Of a stretch of 64,000 bases of DNA, positions 50,269 through 57,425 are shown piece after piece. Source of the stretch: a virus; IMG/VR virus record IMGVR_UViG_3300049846_001037, positions 124,001-188,000 of that record; one strand, given 5' to 3'. A program made the translations under genes and the position numbers. The notes under the pieces were generated by a model, which saw only the letters and a program-made list of their open reading frames with translations, made no database searches and was not told the DNA's origin. The stretch's first letter is position 1, and every line of letters begins with the position of its first letter.

Positions 50269-50520
50269 CTACTGAGGTTCAACATTGACTTGGCAATCAT
50301 ACCTTTGCCCGTTCTTGCAGTCGTAGAGATACATGCCGCAATAGGCCGTGCCCATGCCAGCACACTCCACGATGGTCCCCGATGCCAGCCGATACTTGTG
50401 GTATCTGGAAGGATCCGATGGCATATCACCCCAACCCTGATAAGCCCCATAGACACAGAAGCCTAAAAAGGCCGCTATACCCAGAATGGTCCAAGCCAAT
50501 GCTTTTAGAAATTGTTTCAC
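50269..50520 (-). CDS. Membrane-anchored protein, 83 aa
   Basis: Start chosen at GTG 50520, overlapping the upstream stop as GTGA, with GAGG before it. One membrane helix (about residues 6-28), then a Tyr/Cys-rich outer part with four Cys. Function unknown. Confidence 0.65.
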   Translation of the reverse strand: MKQFLKALAWTILGIAAFLGFCVYGAYQGWGDMPSDPSRYHKYRLASGTIVECAGMGTAYCGMYLYDCKNGQRYDCQVNVEPQ

Positions 50521-51017
50521 ACTGACCTCATGAGGGTATTGATATATTCCTTGGCCTTGCCGTAGCCCCAAGCATGGATGTACTTCTCATCCTTAGTCAC
50601 ATCCTCTTTGGGGAAGAGTGTCTTGGCATCGCTCTGGATGTTGGTCTGAGACCAGTCAATCATGATGACCCTTCGCCGCCAACCGATCTTGATGGGGCCT
50701 CGTGCTGTCGTCACCTCAAACCAAGGATAGTGAGGACGGTCCCCATATTCCTCAGGTATCTCCTTGACATAGATGGGTTGCTGAAAGCAATCCAAAAGGT
50801 CAGCCTTCTCCCGCTTGATGTCTTCTTGAACCTCTGGGTCCAGCAGCTCGCTCTGAATCGACACGAATTCAGAGATCTTCTCACACATCTCTGACAGCAG
50901 GTTCTCCTCGTCTTTGGTCATCTTACGCCCGGCCGCAATATGGATCTGGACGCCAAGCCTTCTGTTGCCAAAAGACTCGATGGAGGCTACCTTCTTGTAC
51001 TTGAGACCTTTGCTCAT
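50517..51017 (-). CDS. Hypothetical protein, 166 aa
   Basis: Start chosen at MSKGLKYKKV (51017) with AAGGAG 7 bases before. Soluble alpha/beta. Contains a Trp-rich region WFEVTTARGPIKIGWRRRV. Not recognised. Confidence 0.68.
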   Translation of the reverse strand: MSKGLKYKKVASIESFGNRRLGVQIHIAAGRKMTKDEENLLSEMCEKISEFVSIQSELLDPEVQEDIKREKADLLDCFQQPIYVKEIPEEYGDRPHYPWFEVTTARGPIKIGWRRRVIMIDWSQTNIQSDAKTLFPKEDVTKDEKYIHAWGYGKAKEYINTLMRSV

Positions 51018-51196
51018 GATGAAACTCCTTTGGATTCCAAAATCTCCAGAGCCCTGGTTCGCCGGTCCTGAGCATCGGCGTGATAATCGTCCCACGAATC
51101 AATGAGCCTTCGCCTCATCAGCGGGGTGAAAAAGATACCAGCAGCCGTGAAAGCCTGATGTAGCTCCTTGGCTTCTTCGTCAGTTAGCGTAATCAC
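51014..51196 (-). CDS. Small helical protein, 60 aa
   Basis: Charged, helix-rich; LTDEEAKELHQAFTAAG and a basic Arg-rich second helix. Overlaps both neighbours by 4 bases. Function unknown. Confidence 0.68.
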   Translation of the reverse strand: MITLTDEEAKELHQAFTAAGIFFTPLMRRRLIDSWDDYHADAQDRRTRALEILESKGVSS

Positions 51197-51816
51197 ATCG
51201 CCCCCATCATCGTAAAAATCATCGTGTCATCGCTACTACTAGGCTCAACATACTTCATGTGCCATGCCACAAGGTTGCAGCCCTTTCCATCACTGGCTAC
51301 CAGCACCTTGTTGCCTTCAAAGAGATTGGTTCTTACCTCAAATGAAGCCTCGTAAGACTTGCCATTGTCCTCAGTCCACTGCACCCTAGCCACCCAACAC
51401 CTAGCCGTCTCAATGACCTTGATGACAGTGGCTTCATAGATCTTGTCACCAGCATCAATATGATGCTTCTCGTAAGCCAATACTCCAGAGATGGCGAAGC
51501 GTGGCTTTACATCATCTTTGGGAAAACGCCAGTAGATCTTCGTTTCGTAATTCCCAGGCCTCATCCAGATGTTGGTGTCGAAGGTCGTCTCATAAGTCCG
51601 CTTATCATCTATCTTGACCCTATAAGTCGTCTCATAGTGATCGTCAACCCTGACACACTTGACAACGGGAGCCATCACAGAGTCTTTCCACTCAGGAAAA
51701 TCCCCACAGCCAGTCAGCAGAAGGAAGCAAAGCCCAATGACGAACTTCGCCTTGAAGGCCCAGTCCCAGCGAATGAATTTCCACTCATAGTGAACATCAA
51801 CCCTATCGCCAGTCAT
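51193..51816 (-). CDS. Putative lipoprotein, 207 aa
   Basis: A basic/Trp-rich N-terminus leads to a hydrophobic stretch FVIGLCFLLLTGC; LTGC (Cys at residue 37) is a lipobox, so signal peptidase II would cut there and lipid would be attached. The mature domain is beta-rich with repeated YETT/YEA-type strands. It would sit in the host envelope, where phage lipoproteins often block superinfection. That role is inference. Confidence 0.72.
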   Translation of the reverse strand: MTGDRVDVHYEWKFIRWDWAFKAKFVIGLCFLLLTGCGDFPEWKDSVMAPVVKCVRVDDHYETTYRVKIDDKRTYETTFDTNIWMRPGNYETKIYWRFPKDDVKPRFAISGVLAYEKHHIDAGDKIYEATVIKVIETARCWVARVQWTEDNGKSYEASFEVRTNLFEGNKVLVASDGKGCNLVAWHMKYVEPSSSDDTMIFTMMGAM

Positions 51817-52136
51817 TTCTTCCTCTTCTTGGGAGCAGTCTTCTTGGGAGGATGCAGGTCTATCTTGATGCCCGTTCTCTTAACCCAAGCCTCATGACTC
51901 TCCAAGGGTTCATCTAATGGTCCAGGCGTTAACTTCTCGGACTTCTTCTTGGACTTCTTCTTGTCTTTCATTAAAGACTTCAGGCCGCCCCAAAGGAGCA
52001 TCAATAGCACCAGCGGCACAAAAATAGGCCATGCAGGAGCCAGCAGGGTATTGTCACCCAGCGGGTCAGGGTCAATCTCTTCCATGAGCATCACAAAGGC
52101 AAAGCAGCCAGCAATCCAAAGCAAAAACCAGAACAT
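51813..52136 (-). CDS. Membrane protein with Lys-rich tail, 107 aa
   Basis: Two hydrophobic helices (about 3-18 and 30-50) with an acidic link, then a cytoplasmic tail of Lys/Ser repeats and a basic end. Function unknown. Overlaps the lipoprotein gene start by 4 bases. Confidence 0.7.
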   Translation of the reverse strand: MFWFLLWIAGCFAFVMLMEEIDPDPLGDNTLLAPAWPIFVPLVLLMLLWGGLKSLMKDKKKSKKKSEKLTPGPLDEPLESHEAWVKRTGIKIDLHPPKKTAPKKRKK

Positions 52137-52144
52137 GTCTTCTC

Positions 52145-52726
52145 CTAGAAGTTGATGTATCGCCGCCAGCGGGGAGTCTTCATCATCCGGTCCTGCCAGT
52201 TCTCATAGAAGGGCTGGAAGAAAGGATGTTTTCGGAAAAGGGGATTCTCCAACTCCGCATGACAGCCGCCACAGAACATGGTCTTGTGGTCGAACCTCTC
52301 GTGTGGGAAATGCAGTCCCACCACACAGAGCAGTCTGCTGGCCTTGTAGTTCAAGATCTTGGAAAGCCTCGTCTTCTCGAATTCGCTCTGCTTGTCCCGA
52401 ACCCATTCCCACGACCCTACCGCATGATAAGGGATATCGTGAGGAAAGAGAGCCCCACCATAGAGACTCCCATGATCGGCAAAGAAGTAGCCGCCCTGAT
52501 GAACCCTGCAATCCCGATTGACGCAGACCTTGACTTCCCTCTCAGGATAGTCTTCCTTGTTGGGGTCGCTGACATGCTCATCCAACGTCTCGAACTTGCG
52601 ACCCTTCTCGTCTACCATCAAAAGCTGCATGCAGACAGGGCAACGCCAGTCACTCTCCTGCCGCCAAAACCACCAGCCGATCAAGGAATAGGTGGGATTG
52701 AAGATCTGAAACCAAGGGAAGTTCAT
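52145..52726 (-). CDS. Protein with CxxC zinc motifs, 193 aa
   Basis: Start chosen at MNFPWFQIFN (52726), with GGGAG upstream. CPVC (about 26-29) pairs with a later Cys near 60-70, and CGGCH appears near 158. Trp-, His- and Phe-rich. Not recognised. Confidence 0.68.
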   Translation of the reverse strand: MNFPWFQIFNPTYSLIGWWFWRQESDWRCPVCMQLLMVDEKGRKFETLDEHVSDPNKEDYPEREVKVCVNRDCRVHQGGYFFADHGSLYGGALFPHDIPYHAVGSWEWVRDKQSEFEKTRLSKILNYKASRLLCVVGLHFPHERFDHKTMFCGGCHAELENPLFRKHPFFQPFYENWQDRMMKTPRWRRYINF

Positions 52727-53196
52727 AGCATCTTCTCCCAAGAACGCATCTTGATGGTGTAGTTTCCGTCTGCCTTCAACTGCTCGGCATAGTTCTCCGA
52801 TACAAAACGCAGCCGAACCATATTCCACTTCTTCTTGTAGAAGATGAAGCCACTGACATAGAAGTTGAAAGGAAAGCCAGGATACACTGTGTAGCTTGGG
52901 TTGACAATGTTGAAATGCTCTTTGCCCATTTGGAAAGAGAAGTTGCGCTGCCCATCTTCGGTGCCGAAACCAAAGACCTCAAAGGTCTCGTTGGAGAAGA
53001 CATAGGACTCACCTTCGAATTGCCACAACCGCATTACATTGGACTTCTCACGAGCCTTATCGATCTTGCCGTTGATCTCCCGCAAGATAGCCTTAGCCCA
53101 CTTGTCCTTGTACTCAGGATTCAACTTGAGCCCCAAACCCTTCAGTACGGCTTCGAGGATCTCAGTGTCGGTTGGTAGTACCTGATCAGTCTTCAT
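52723..53196 (-). CDS. Hypothetical protein, 157 aa
   Basis: Start chosen at MKTDQVLPTD (53196) with AAGGAG before it; the longer frame to 53364 runs through another small gene. Helical first third, then beta-rich, Phe/Tyr-rich. Not recognised. Confidence 0.68.
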   Translation of the reverse strand: MKTDQVLPTDTEILEAVLKGLGLKLNPEYKDKWAKAILREINGKIDKAREKSNVMRLWQFEGESYVFSNETFEVFGFGTEDGQRNFSFQMGKEHFNIVNPSYTVYPGFPFNFYVSGFIFYKKKWNMVRLRFVSENYAEQLKADGNYTIKMRSWEKML

Positions 53197-53281
53197 GCCT
53201 TCTCCTTCAATGTGGGCGGCGGAACCATGCCACCTCAAACCATTCGACGAGCGAAGCGAGACACGCCACGCCCAAAATTTT

Positions 53282-53431
53282 CTAGACCTCTTTGACCCGA
53301 CCAGCCTTGTAGATGAAGGACCGCTCTTCCTTGACATGCCTTCGAGCCATCCAGAGCAAAACACTCACCAGCCACTTGGGAGCCCACTCGGTAAGATAGA
53401 TCCTCAGCAGATTTTCATCCTTGATATTCAT
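53282..53431 (-). CDS. Small basic protein, 49 aa
   Basis: Read directly from the DNA. Opens MNIKDENLLRIYLTEW, with a hydrophobic/amphipathic helix (WLVSVLLWMARRHV) and a basic end. ATG overlaps the upstream stop (ATGA), and a purine-rich GGAAG precedes. May associate with membranes. The 85 bases after it (53197-53281) hold no gene. Confidence 0.68.
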   Translation of the reverse strand: MNIKDENLLRIYLTEWAPKWLVSVLLWMARRHVKEERSFIYKAGRVKEV

Positions 53432-53727
53432 TTCTTCTTCCTTTCGATGGTGTAGTACTTCTTGAATATTTCAACGACGAGAGCAGGAACAATAAAGATA
53501 GCTATACTTAGGATGGCTGCAAACCCTAAGGCAAAAATCCAGTCAGTCCACTTAGGCTCAACATCAAAAGTCTTGAAGAGAACCATGATCCAGAGGTTGA
53601 CAATAAACCAACCCAAAACCGTGGCAGCATAGATCACCTTCAAGAAGTTCCTAACCAAAGCAGTGTTCCTTTGGTCAGTCATCATGAAGTAAACTAATGC
53701 CGAACCTATCATCCAAAGTATGATCAT
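53428..53727 (-). CDS. Membrane protein, 99 aa
   Basis: Three membrane helices, about residues 2-16, 30-50 and 63-90, with a basic end. Function unknown. Confidence 0.7.
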   Translation of the reverse strand: MIILWMIGSALVYFMMTDQRNTALVRNFLKVIYAATVLGWFIVNLWIMVLFKTFDVEPKWTDWIFALGFAAILSIAIFIVPALVVEIFKKYYTIERKKK

Positions 53728-54125
53728 TTCTTATACCATGAGCTCTCGTTAAATACTTCCTTGCCATTCTTCTTGATGATGATCTTGATGAGGGTTCGCC
53801 CAGTATTGACCCACTCCTCAAAAACCAGATCCGTCTTCTTCTCTGGAGCAACCTCTTCAATGAAAAGAGCTACCTTGCCATCAATACCCTCTCGATACTC
53901 TCCCCTGTGAACTGCTGCTAGGTAAATATCACATTTGCAATAGCACCTAGCTGTTCCTACGTCATCCACCTCATCCTTGATATTGAGATGTTTGACTTCG
54001 GTGATGAGAGCAAAACACTTCCCCGGCAGTAGTGATGAAAATGAACAGGAACCAAAACTAAATCTCTCACCCACCTTAGGTAAGAGAGCATAGTATTGAG
54101 ACCAATCCCTATTCTCACCGTACAC
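53724..54125 (-). CDS. Hypothetical protein, 133 aa
   Basis: Start chosen at GTG 54125 (frame VYGENRDWSQYY) with GGAG 7 bases before; the ATG at 54191 lies inside the upstream gene. Contains ARCYCKCDIYLA, a Cys triplet that may bind metal, and a Lys-rich end. Not recognised. Confidence 0.62.
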   Translation of the reverse strand: MYGENRDWSQYYALLPKVGERFSFGSCSFSSLLPGKCFALITEVKHLNIKDEVDDVGTARCYCKCDIYLAAVHRGEYREGIDGKVALFIEEVAPEKKTDLVFEEWVNTGRTLIKIIIKKNGKEVFNESSWYKK

Positions 54126-54396
54126 TCTTCTGCTCCGAATGACTGCTCTTAGACCAGACATCAGGATTGAGCAAAGAATACTTCGTGCCATCGGACATCA
54201 TGCCGTAAGCCCGTATCTCCCTGCCAAGCCTTCCCGCTGCATCTCTGCCCATCTCCAAAGGATCATCACAGGGCAAGACCACAGTCATTCCTTTATCGTC
54301 AGAAGAACGGTAAGCACGGGCTGAGAACTTATTGAAGTAATCAATAAGCGTCTGAGCCTCAAAAATATCACTTACCCTGACGATGAGATGTCTCAC
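54115..54396 (-). CDS. Hypothetical protein, 93 aa
   Basis: Soluble alpha/beta, opens MRHLIVRVSDIFEAQTLIDYF, then VVLPCDDPLEMG. The fold may be a small ferredoxin-like one; not recognised. Overlaps the next gene by 11 bases. Confidence 0.68.
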   Translation of the reverse strand: MRHLIVRVSDIFEAQTLIDYFNKFSARAYRSSDDKGMTVVLPCDDPLEMGRDAAGRLGREIRAYGMMSDGTKYSLLNPDVWSKSSHSEQKSVR

Positions 54397-54653
54397 AGCA
54401 ATCCCCTCTTGTCCGCAGACCAGACATCAGAAAGCAATGACTCAAGGAAAGTCGAACACCTTGAGTTCTTGTAAGGCCCACTCAGGTAATACCACACCGT
54501 CGAAGACCCAACGAACTGATACCGTCCCGAAGGGTAAACCAAGTAATCCATCCAGTCCAGAGGATTCCAGAGACTCAGATGAAAAGTGACATCAATTACC
54601 TTGTCACTACGATCACCCTTAAAAGGCTTGACTGAGTGGACGGTGTACTTCAT
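54393..54653 (-). CDS. Hypothetical protein, 86 aa
   Basis: Not recognised. Beta-rich, Tyr/Ser-rich middle (YPSGRYQFVGSSTVWYY). Overlaps both neighbours by 4 bases. Confidence 0.68.
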   Translation of the reverse strand: MKYTVHSVKPFKGDRSDKVIDVTFHLSLWNPLDWMDYLVYPSGRYQFVGSSTVWYYLSGPYKNSRCSTFLESLLSDVWSADKRGLL

Positions 54654-54841
54654 GGCTTCATCCTCTCTTTACACTGACAGACAATGCAAGGCTTCTCCTT
54701 GACATTGGGCCATTCCCCCGTTGCCTCTTTGTTCCTCTGCAAACAATTCACAGGCTTTGAACCAGCAGCCCTTAAACACTTCTTTGAGGCTAACTGCTCA
54801 ATGTCCCAAGAATCCAACTTGAAAGCCTTAACCTTCTTCAT
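54650..54841 (-). CDS. Small zinc-binding protein, 63 aa
   Basis: Basic, with five Cys: one near 22, one near 34 and CIVCQC at 53-58. Likely binds one zinc. Function unknown. Confidence 0.68.
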   Translation of the reverse strand: MKKVKAFKLDSWDIEQLASKKCLRAAGSKPVNCLQRNKEATGEWPNVKEKPCIVCQCKERMKP

Positions 54842-55305
54842 GCTGCCTCCAACTGATAACCATATACCTTTAAAGCCTCAGTCATCTTGATGATCTCCCC
54901 GCCTCTGACCAAGTTCCAATAAGTTTTCTCTCCCTCTTTCACAATATGCTTCCAGCCATAATGCCCCTTCATGATGCGGACATAATGCTTCGTGAACTCA
55001 GGCCCATGCGATAGGCTCTTGTCTTCTAACTTCTTCATAAAGATATAGGCATGCGTCAACTCATGAATAAAGTTATCGTATACCCGCTTGTTACTCATGC
55101 CAGCTATTCTAAAGGTATTGAAGTTAATATGACATTTTTGGGTTTGGTGATTGTAGGTGCAAGAAGCAGATACTCCCCTTCTCTTGCCACCCCCACCAAA
55201 GGCTTCACCAGGATCATAAAAGAACTTCAACGGGATATCAGGCAATTCCCGAAAGTATTGCTTCTTGACTCTGGCAAAGATTCGCTTGACCGTGGTTCGC
55301 CGCAC
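54838..55305 (-). CDS. SprT-like zinc metalloprotease
   Basis: 155 aa. HELTH at residues 81-85 is the HExxH zinc site with catalytic Glu82; a further His in SLSHGPEFTKH (100 or 107) gives the third ligand. Basic, Gly-rich N-terminus. Resembles SprT/Spartan enzymes, which cut proteins bound to DNA. First gene of the long small-gene operon, downstream of the promoter at 55354-55383. Confidence 0.8.
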   Translation of the reverse strand: MRRTTVKRIFARVKKQYFRELPDIPLKFFYDPGEAFGGGGKRRGVSASCTYNHQTQKCHINFNTFRIAGMSNKRVYDNFIHELTHAYIFMKKLEDKSLSHGPEFTKHYVRIMKGHYGWKHIVKEGEKTYWNLVRGGEIIKMTEALKVYGYQLEAA

Positions 55306-55353
55306 AGCATGCCCCTATTTGAAGCCAGGATGGTCAGGGATCAACCTTTGGAC

Positions 55354-55383
55354 ATAATCCCACATCAGCCCCCACCTTGTCAA
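55354..55383 (-). promoter_or_regulatory. Sigma-70-type promoter of the small-gene operon
   Basis: Minus strand: TTGACA, 17 or 18 bases, GGATTA or GATTAT, about 50 bases before the ATG at 55305. Confidence 0.62.
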
Positions 55384-55699
55384 GATAAATATCACTTGTT
55401 AGGTCGATTCTGTGGCGCAAAACCTGGAAAAAATAAAAATAGGGATTTGACTTTTTCGGGGGCTTTCGGAAAAAACTTTTTTAGCGATTTGGATAACCGC
55501 TGAGAGTACATACTCTGACACACTTTTTGACCCCCACCCCCTACTTTTTTGGGGCTTTTTTCCCCTTATATTTCAATGATTTTTGCCTCTTTTTGATGAA
55601 AATCCTTGTGTTTCAAGGCTTTTATAGCCCCCAATAGGGGTAGGAGGGGTGGGGAGGATGTCCCAGCAGGTAAGGGAAAGCCTGCAGATGTCATCCCTC

Positions 55700-55715
55700 T
55701 ACTTAAATTTAAGTA
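55700..55715. repeat. Palindrome copy 1 (TACTTAAATTTAAGTA)
   Basis: Perfect 16-bp palindrome; one of seven in the right 8 kb. No consensus promoter lies within 50 bases, unlike the other copies. Confidence 0.8.
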
Positions 55716-55762
55716 AGCAGATGACCGGTCGCAGCAGATCCTCTGGATGTTCTCCCGTAAAG

Positions 55763-55793
55763 ACAAAGACCCCGCCGAGGTTGGCAGGGTCTC
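55763..55793 (-). terminator. Terminator after 55820-56158
   Basis: Stem AGACCCTGCC/GGCGGGGTCT, then TTTGTCTTT on the minus strand. Confidence 0.78.
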
Positions 55794-55819
55794 TGTGGGT
55801 GGGACGAGGTGGGGTGGTT

Positions 55820-56158
55820 CTACTTGGTGAGGTATCCATGCTTGGGGAGGTCGGTGGGGAGAGGCATGGAGAGCAGGGCAGAGATGGAAGGAACCTTCAT
55901 CTTGCAGGGAGAGTGGGCGAGGTAGTCATACTTCTTGAACGCCAGTTCCTTGCCGTGGTGAGGGCAGTCCACGTAGTCGAAAGTGTAACCCTTCTTCTTG
56001 AGTTCGGCATGGAACAGGTCGAAGTCCTTCTTCGCTTGCTTGATGGCGGGGTCGCTGGGGTTCTGCTTGATGAGTTCATTGATTTCGTCCATTGCCATTG
56101 CGATAGCATGGGCAGACATCTTGGAAGCGATTGCCTTCTTCTCTTTGATGGTCAGCAT
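55820..56158 (-). CDS. Hypothetical protein, 112 aa
   Basis: Helical first 55 residues (MLTIKEKKAIASKM...), then KGYTFDYVDCPHHGKELAF with Cys and two His, and a second Cys in HSPCKM, a likely metal site. Not recognised. It has its own promoter (56186-56214) and terminator, a one-gene unit. Confidence 0.72.
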   Translation of the reverse strand: MLTIKEKKAIASKMSAHAIAMAMDEINELIKQNPSDPAIKQAKKDFDLFHAELKKKGYTFDYVDCPHHGKELAFKKYDYLAHSPCKMKVPSISALLSMPLPTDLPKHGYLTK

Positions 56159-56185
56159 GGTTTGTCTCCGAGAAGTGATATCTTT

Positions 56186-56214
56186 AATGTAACTTAGATG
56201 AGGGTTCTTGTCAA
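56186..56214 (-). promoter_or_regulatory. Sigma-70-type promoter of 55820-56158
   Basis: Minus strand: TTGACA, 17 bases, TACATT. The TTGACA overlaps the stop codon of the upstream gene; no palindrome here. Confidence 0.75.
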
Positions 56215-56435
56215 GGCATATTTAGGTCTTTGAACAGGAAGTCTTTGGGGAGTTTCCTGCCGCCGAGGTGGTCGTAGATGATGAGGCAAGGCAGGGACAT
56301 GATGCCAGGCACGACGAAGGAGTTGATGAGGAGGGTCATGGGCATGGAGAAGTGAAGATGCTGGTAGCAGATGTTCCCCACAGCGAACCAGATGAGGAAG
56401 AGGACCATGAGGAAGATGCGTTGTTTGTTGTTCAT
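56211..56435 (-). CDS. Membrane protein, 74 aa
   Basis: Start chosen at MNNKQRIFLM (56435), with AGGAG upstream; the longer frame runs through the promoter. Two membrane helices (about 6-25 and 33-58), basic end. Function unknown. Confidence 0.72.
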   Translation of the reverse strand: MNNKQRIFLMVLFLIWFAVGNICYQHLHFSMPMTLLINSFVVPGIMSLPCLIIYDHLGGRKLPKDFLFKDLNMP

Positions 56436-56460
56436 GGTATTACTCCTGAGTGATGAGTAA

Positions 56461-56489
56461 AGTATAACAATAAAGATAGCACATGTCAA
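56461..56489 (-). promoter_or_regulatory. Sigma-70-type promoter of 56211-56435
   Basis: Minus strand: TTGACA, 17 bases, TATACT. Confidence 0.85.
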
Positions 56490-56493
56490 GGGG

Positions 56494-56544
56494 TTATCTG
56501 CCGTTGACATCGGTCCAGTAGTCATCATCGCAACGCTCGTCCAT
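56494..56544 (-). CDS. Possible 16-aa acidic peptide
   Basis: Reads MDERCDDDYWTDVNGR. The ATG follows the upstream stop by one base (TAACATG), like other coupled genes here. Too short to be sure. Confidence 0.35.
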   Translation of the reverse strand: MDERCDDDYWTDVNGR

Positions 56545-56545
56545 G

Positions 56546-56752
56546 TTATTTCCCCCTCTTGTTGGCTTCATTGCGGAGTTTGGTCATGACTTCGAGGGCA
56601 CGGGCAAGGATGGCGGCTTCGCTCTGATGACCCAGCATGAAGACACCCAGCGAATGAACAGCATCCAACATCTCGTCATTGGGAATGGTGGGAATGCTTT
56701 GTTCCAGTTCCGCCAGCATCGCCATCTTCTCGTTGTAGACTTGGGTATCCAT
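56546..56752 (-). CDS. Small helical protein, 68 aa
   Basis: Two or three helices; MAMLAELEQSIPTIPNDEML, then AAILARALEVMTKLRNEANK. Mildly charged. Function unknown. Directly downstream of promoter 56779-56807. Confidence 0.72.
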   Translation of the reverse strand: MDTQVYNEKMAMLAELEQSIPTIPNDEMLDAVHSLGVFMLGHQSEAAILARALEVMTKLRNEANKRGK

Positions 56753-56778
56753 TGGGTTTCTCCTTAGTTGATAAAGTA

Positions 56779-56807
56779 ATTATACTAATAAAGATAGCAC
56801 ATGTCAA
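56779..56807 (-). promoter_or_regulatory. Sigma-70-type promoter of 56546-56752
   Basis: Minus strand: TTGACA, 17 bases, TATAAT (full consensus). Shares TGTGCTATCTTTATT spacer with the promoter at 56461-56489. Confidence 0.9.
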
Positions 56808-56844
56808 GGGGGAGATGTTCGCCCGCTGCGAGGGAGGGGCGTTG

Positions 56845-56862
56845 TTACTTAAAGATAAGTAA
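56845..56862. repeat. Palindrome copy 2 (TTACTTAAAGATAAGTAA)
   Basis: Same arms with a changed centre (AAGA). Lies 37 bases before the TTGACA. Confidence 0.8.
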
Positions 56863-56906
56863 GGAGTGCAGGGCTGCAGGATCTGGCTGCGATGAGGTTG
56901 GCACAG

Positions 56907-56936
56907 CAAAAGACCTTCCGTGTTAGGGAAGGTCTT
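56907..56936 (-). terminator. Terminator after 56923-57102
   Basis: Stem AGACCTTCCC/GGAAGGTCT-type, then TTTTGC on the minus strand; the gene's stop codon lies inside the stem. Confidence 0.82.
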
Positions 56937-57102
56937 TGCGGGTCTTCTCTTTCTCTACCCTCTTGAGTATTTTGAGGGCGACTTGTTCTGCTTCTTCCAG
57001 CGTCATCAGAACCTTTTTCCTTACGTCATTCTTTTCTATCAGGCAGACATAAGGTTGTCGTAGACGTGGAAAGCGTATTTCTACTGTTTGTTTCTTTGGC
57101 AT
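56923..57102 (-). CDS. Small basic protein, 59 aa
   Basis: Start chosen at MPKKQTVEIR (57102), 7 bases after the upstream stop; the longer frame overlaps the upstream gene almost fully. Beta hairpin then a Lys/Glu-rich helix. Function unknown. Confidence 0.66.
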   Translation of the reverse strand: MPKKQTVEIRFPRLRQPYVCLIEKNDVRKKVLMTLEEAEQVALKILKRVEKEKTRKDLP

Positions 57103-57109
57103 GGTGTCA

Positions 57110-57418
57110 TCAGAGTGGGATGGAGAGTTCGTGGATGAGGACTTCGGTTCCGCTTTGGAGGAGGATGATATCTTCGTCGGTTCCTCCTCTTGCCACCTTG
57201 TCCCAGCGAGAGCAGGTGCCGTGGTCGGGGTCATGCCAGTAGACCACATCGCCACGCTTTACCCTGTCTGTGGATTTGAGGCGGCGTTTGGGGCATTTGG
57301 AGCAGGGACCATCTTCGCCCAGTTCGGACTGCTTGACTTTGTTGCCACAGAGCGAGCAGTATTCTTCGCCCTGAGGGTCATAGTTCCGTTTGTGGGGTTG
57401 CTTCTTGTCGGAGTTCAT
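57110..57418 (-). CDS. Zinc-finger protein, 102 aa
   Basis: Start chosen at MNSDKKQPHK (57418). CSLC (about 21-24) and CSKC (about 39-42) form a zinc ribbon; the C-terminal half is an alpha/beta domain with VVYWHDPDHG. Function unknown. It is coupled with the ADP-ribosyltransferase-like gene (7 bases apart). Confidence 0.7.
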   Translation of the reverse strand: MNSDKKQPHKRNYDPQGEEYCSLCGNKVKQSELGEDGPCSKCPKRRLKSTDRVKRGDVVYWHDPDHGTCSRWDKVARGGTDEDIILLQSGTEVLIHELSIPL

Positions 57419-57425
57419 GTCTGCC

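Larger units (their letters stand above)
55306..55819. other. Intergenic region of 514 bases between two gene blocks
   Basis: No gene is supported. It holds the promoter at 55354-55383, then (rising coordinates) A/T-rich and T-tract-rich sequence, GC runs such as CCCCCACCCCC, the palindrome at 55700-55715 and the terminator at 55763-55793. TGTGGCGCAAAA at 55411-55422 also occurs next to the terminator at 63143. T-tracts and repeats would suit an origin or a regulatory hub, but nothing proves it. Confidence 0.6.

Noticed and set aside
52723-53364. A 213-aa version of the protein at 52723-53196
   Set aside because: The extra 56 codons have odd composition (Arg/Ser/Trp), overlap the 49-aa gene, and AAGGAG precedes the inner ATG at 53196.
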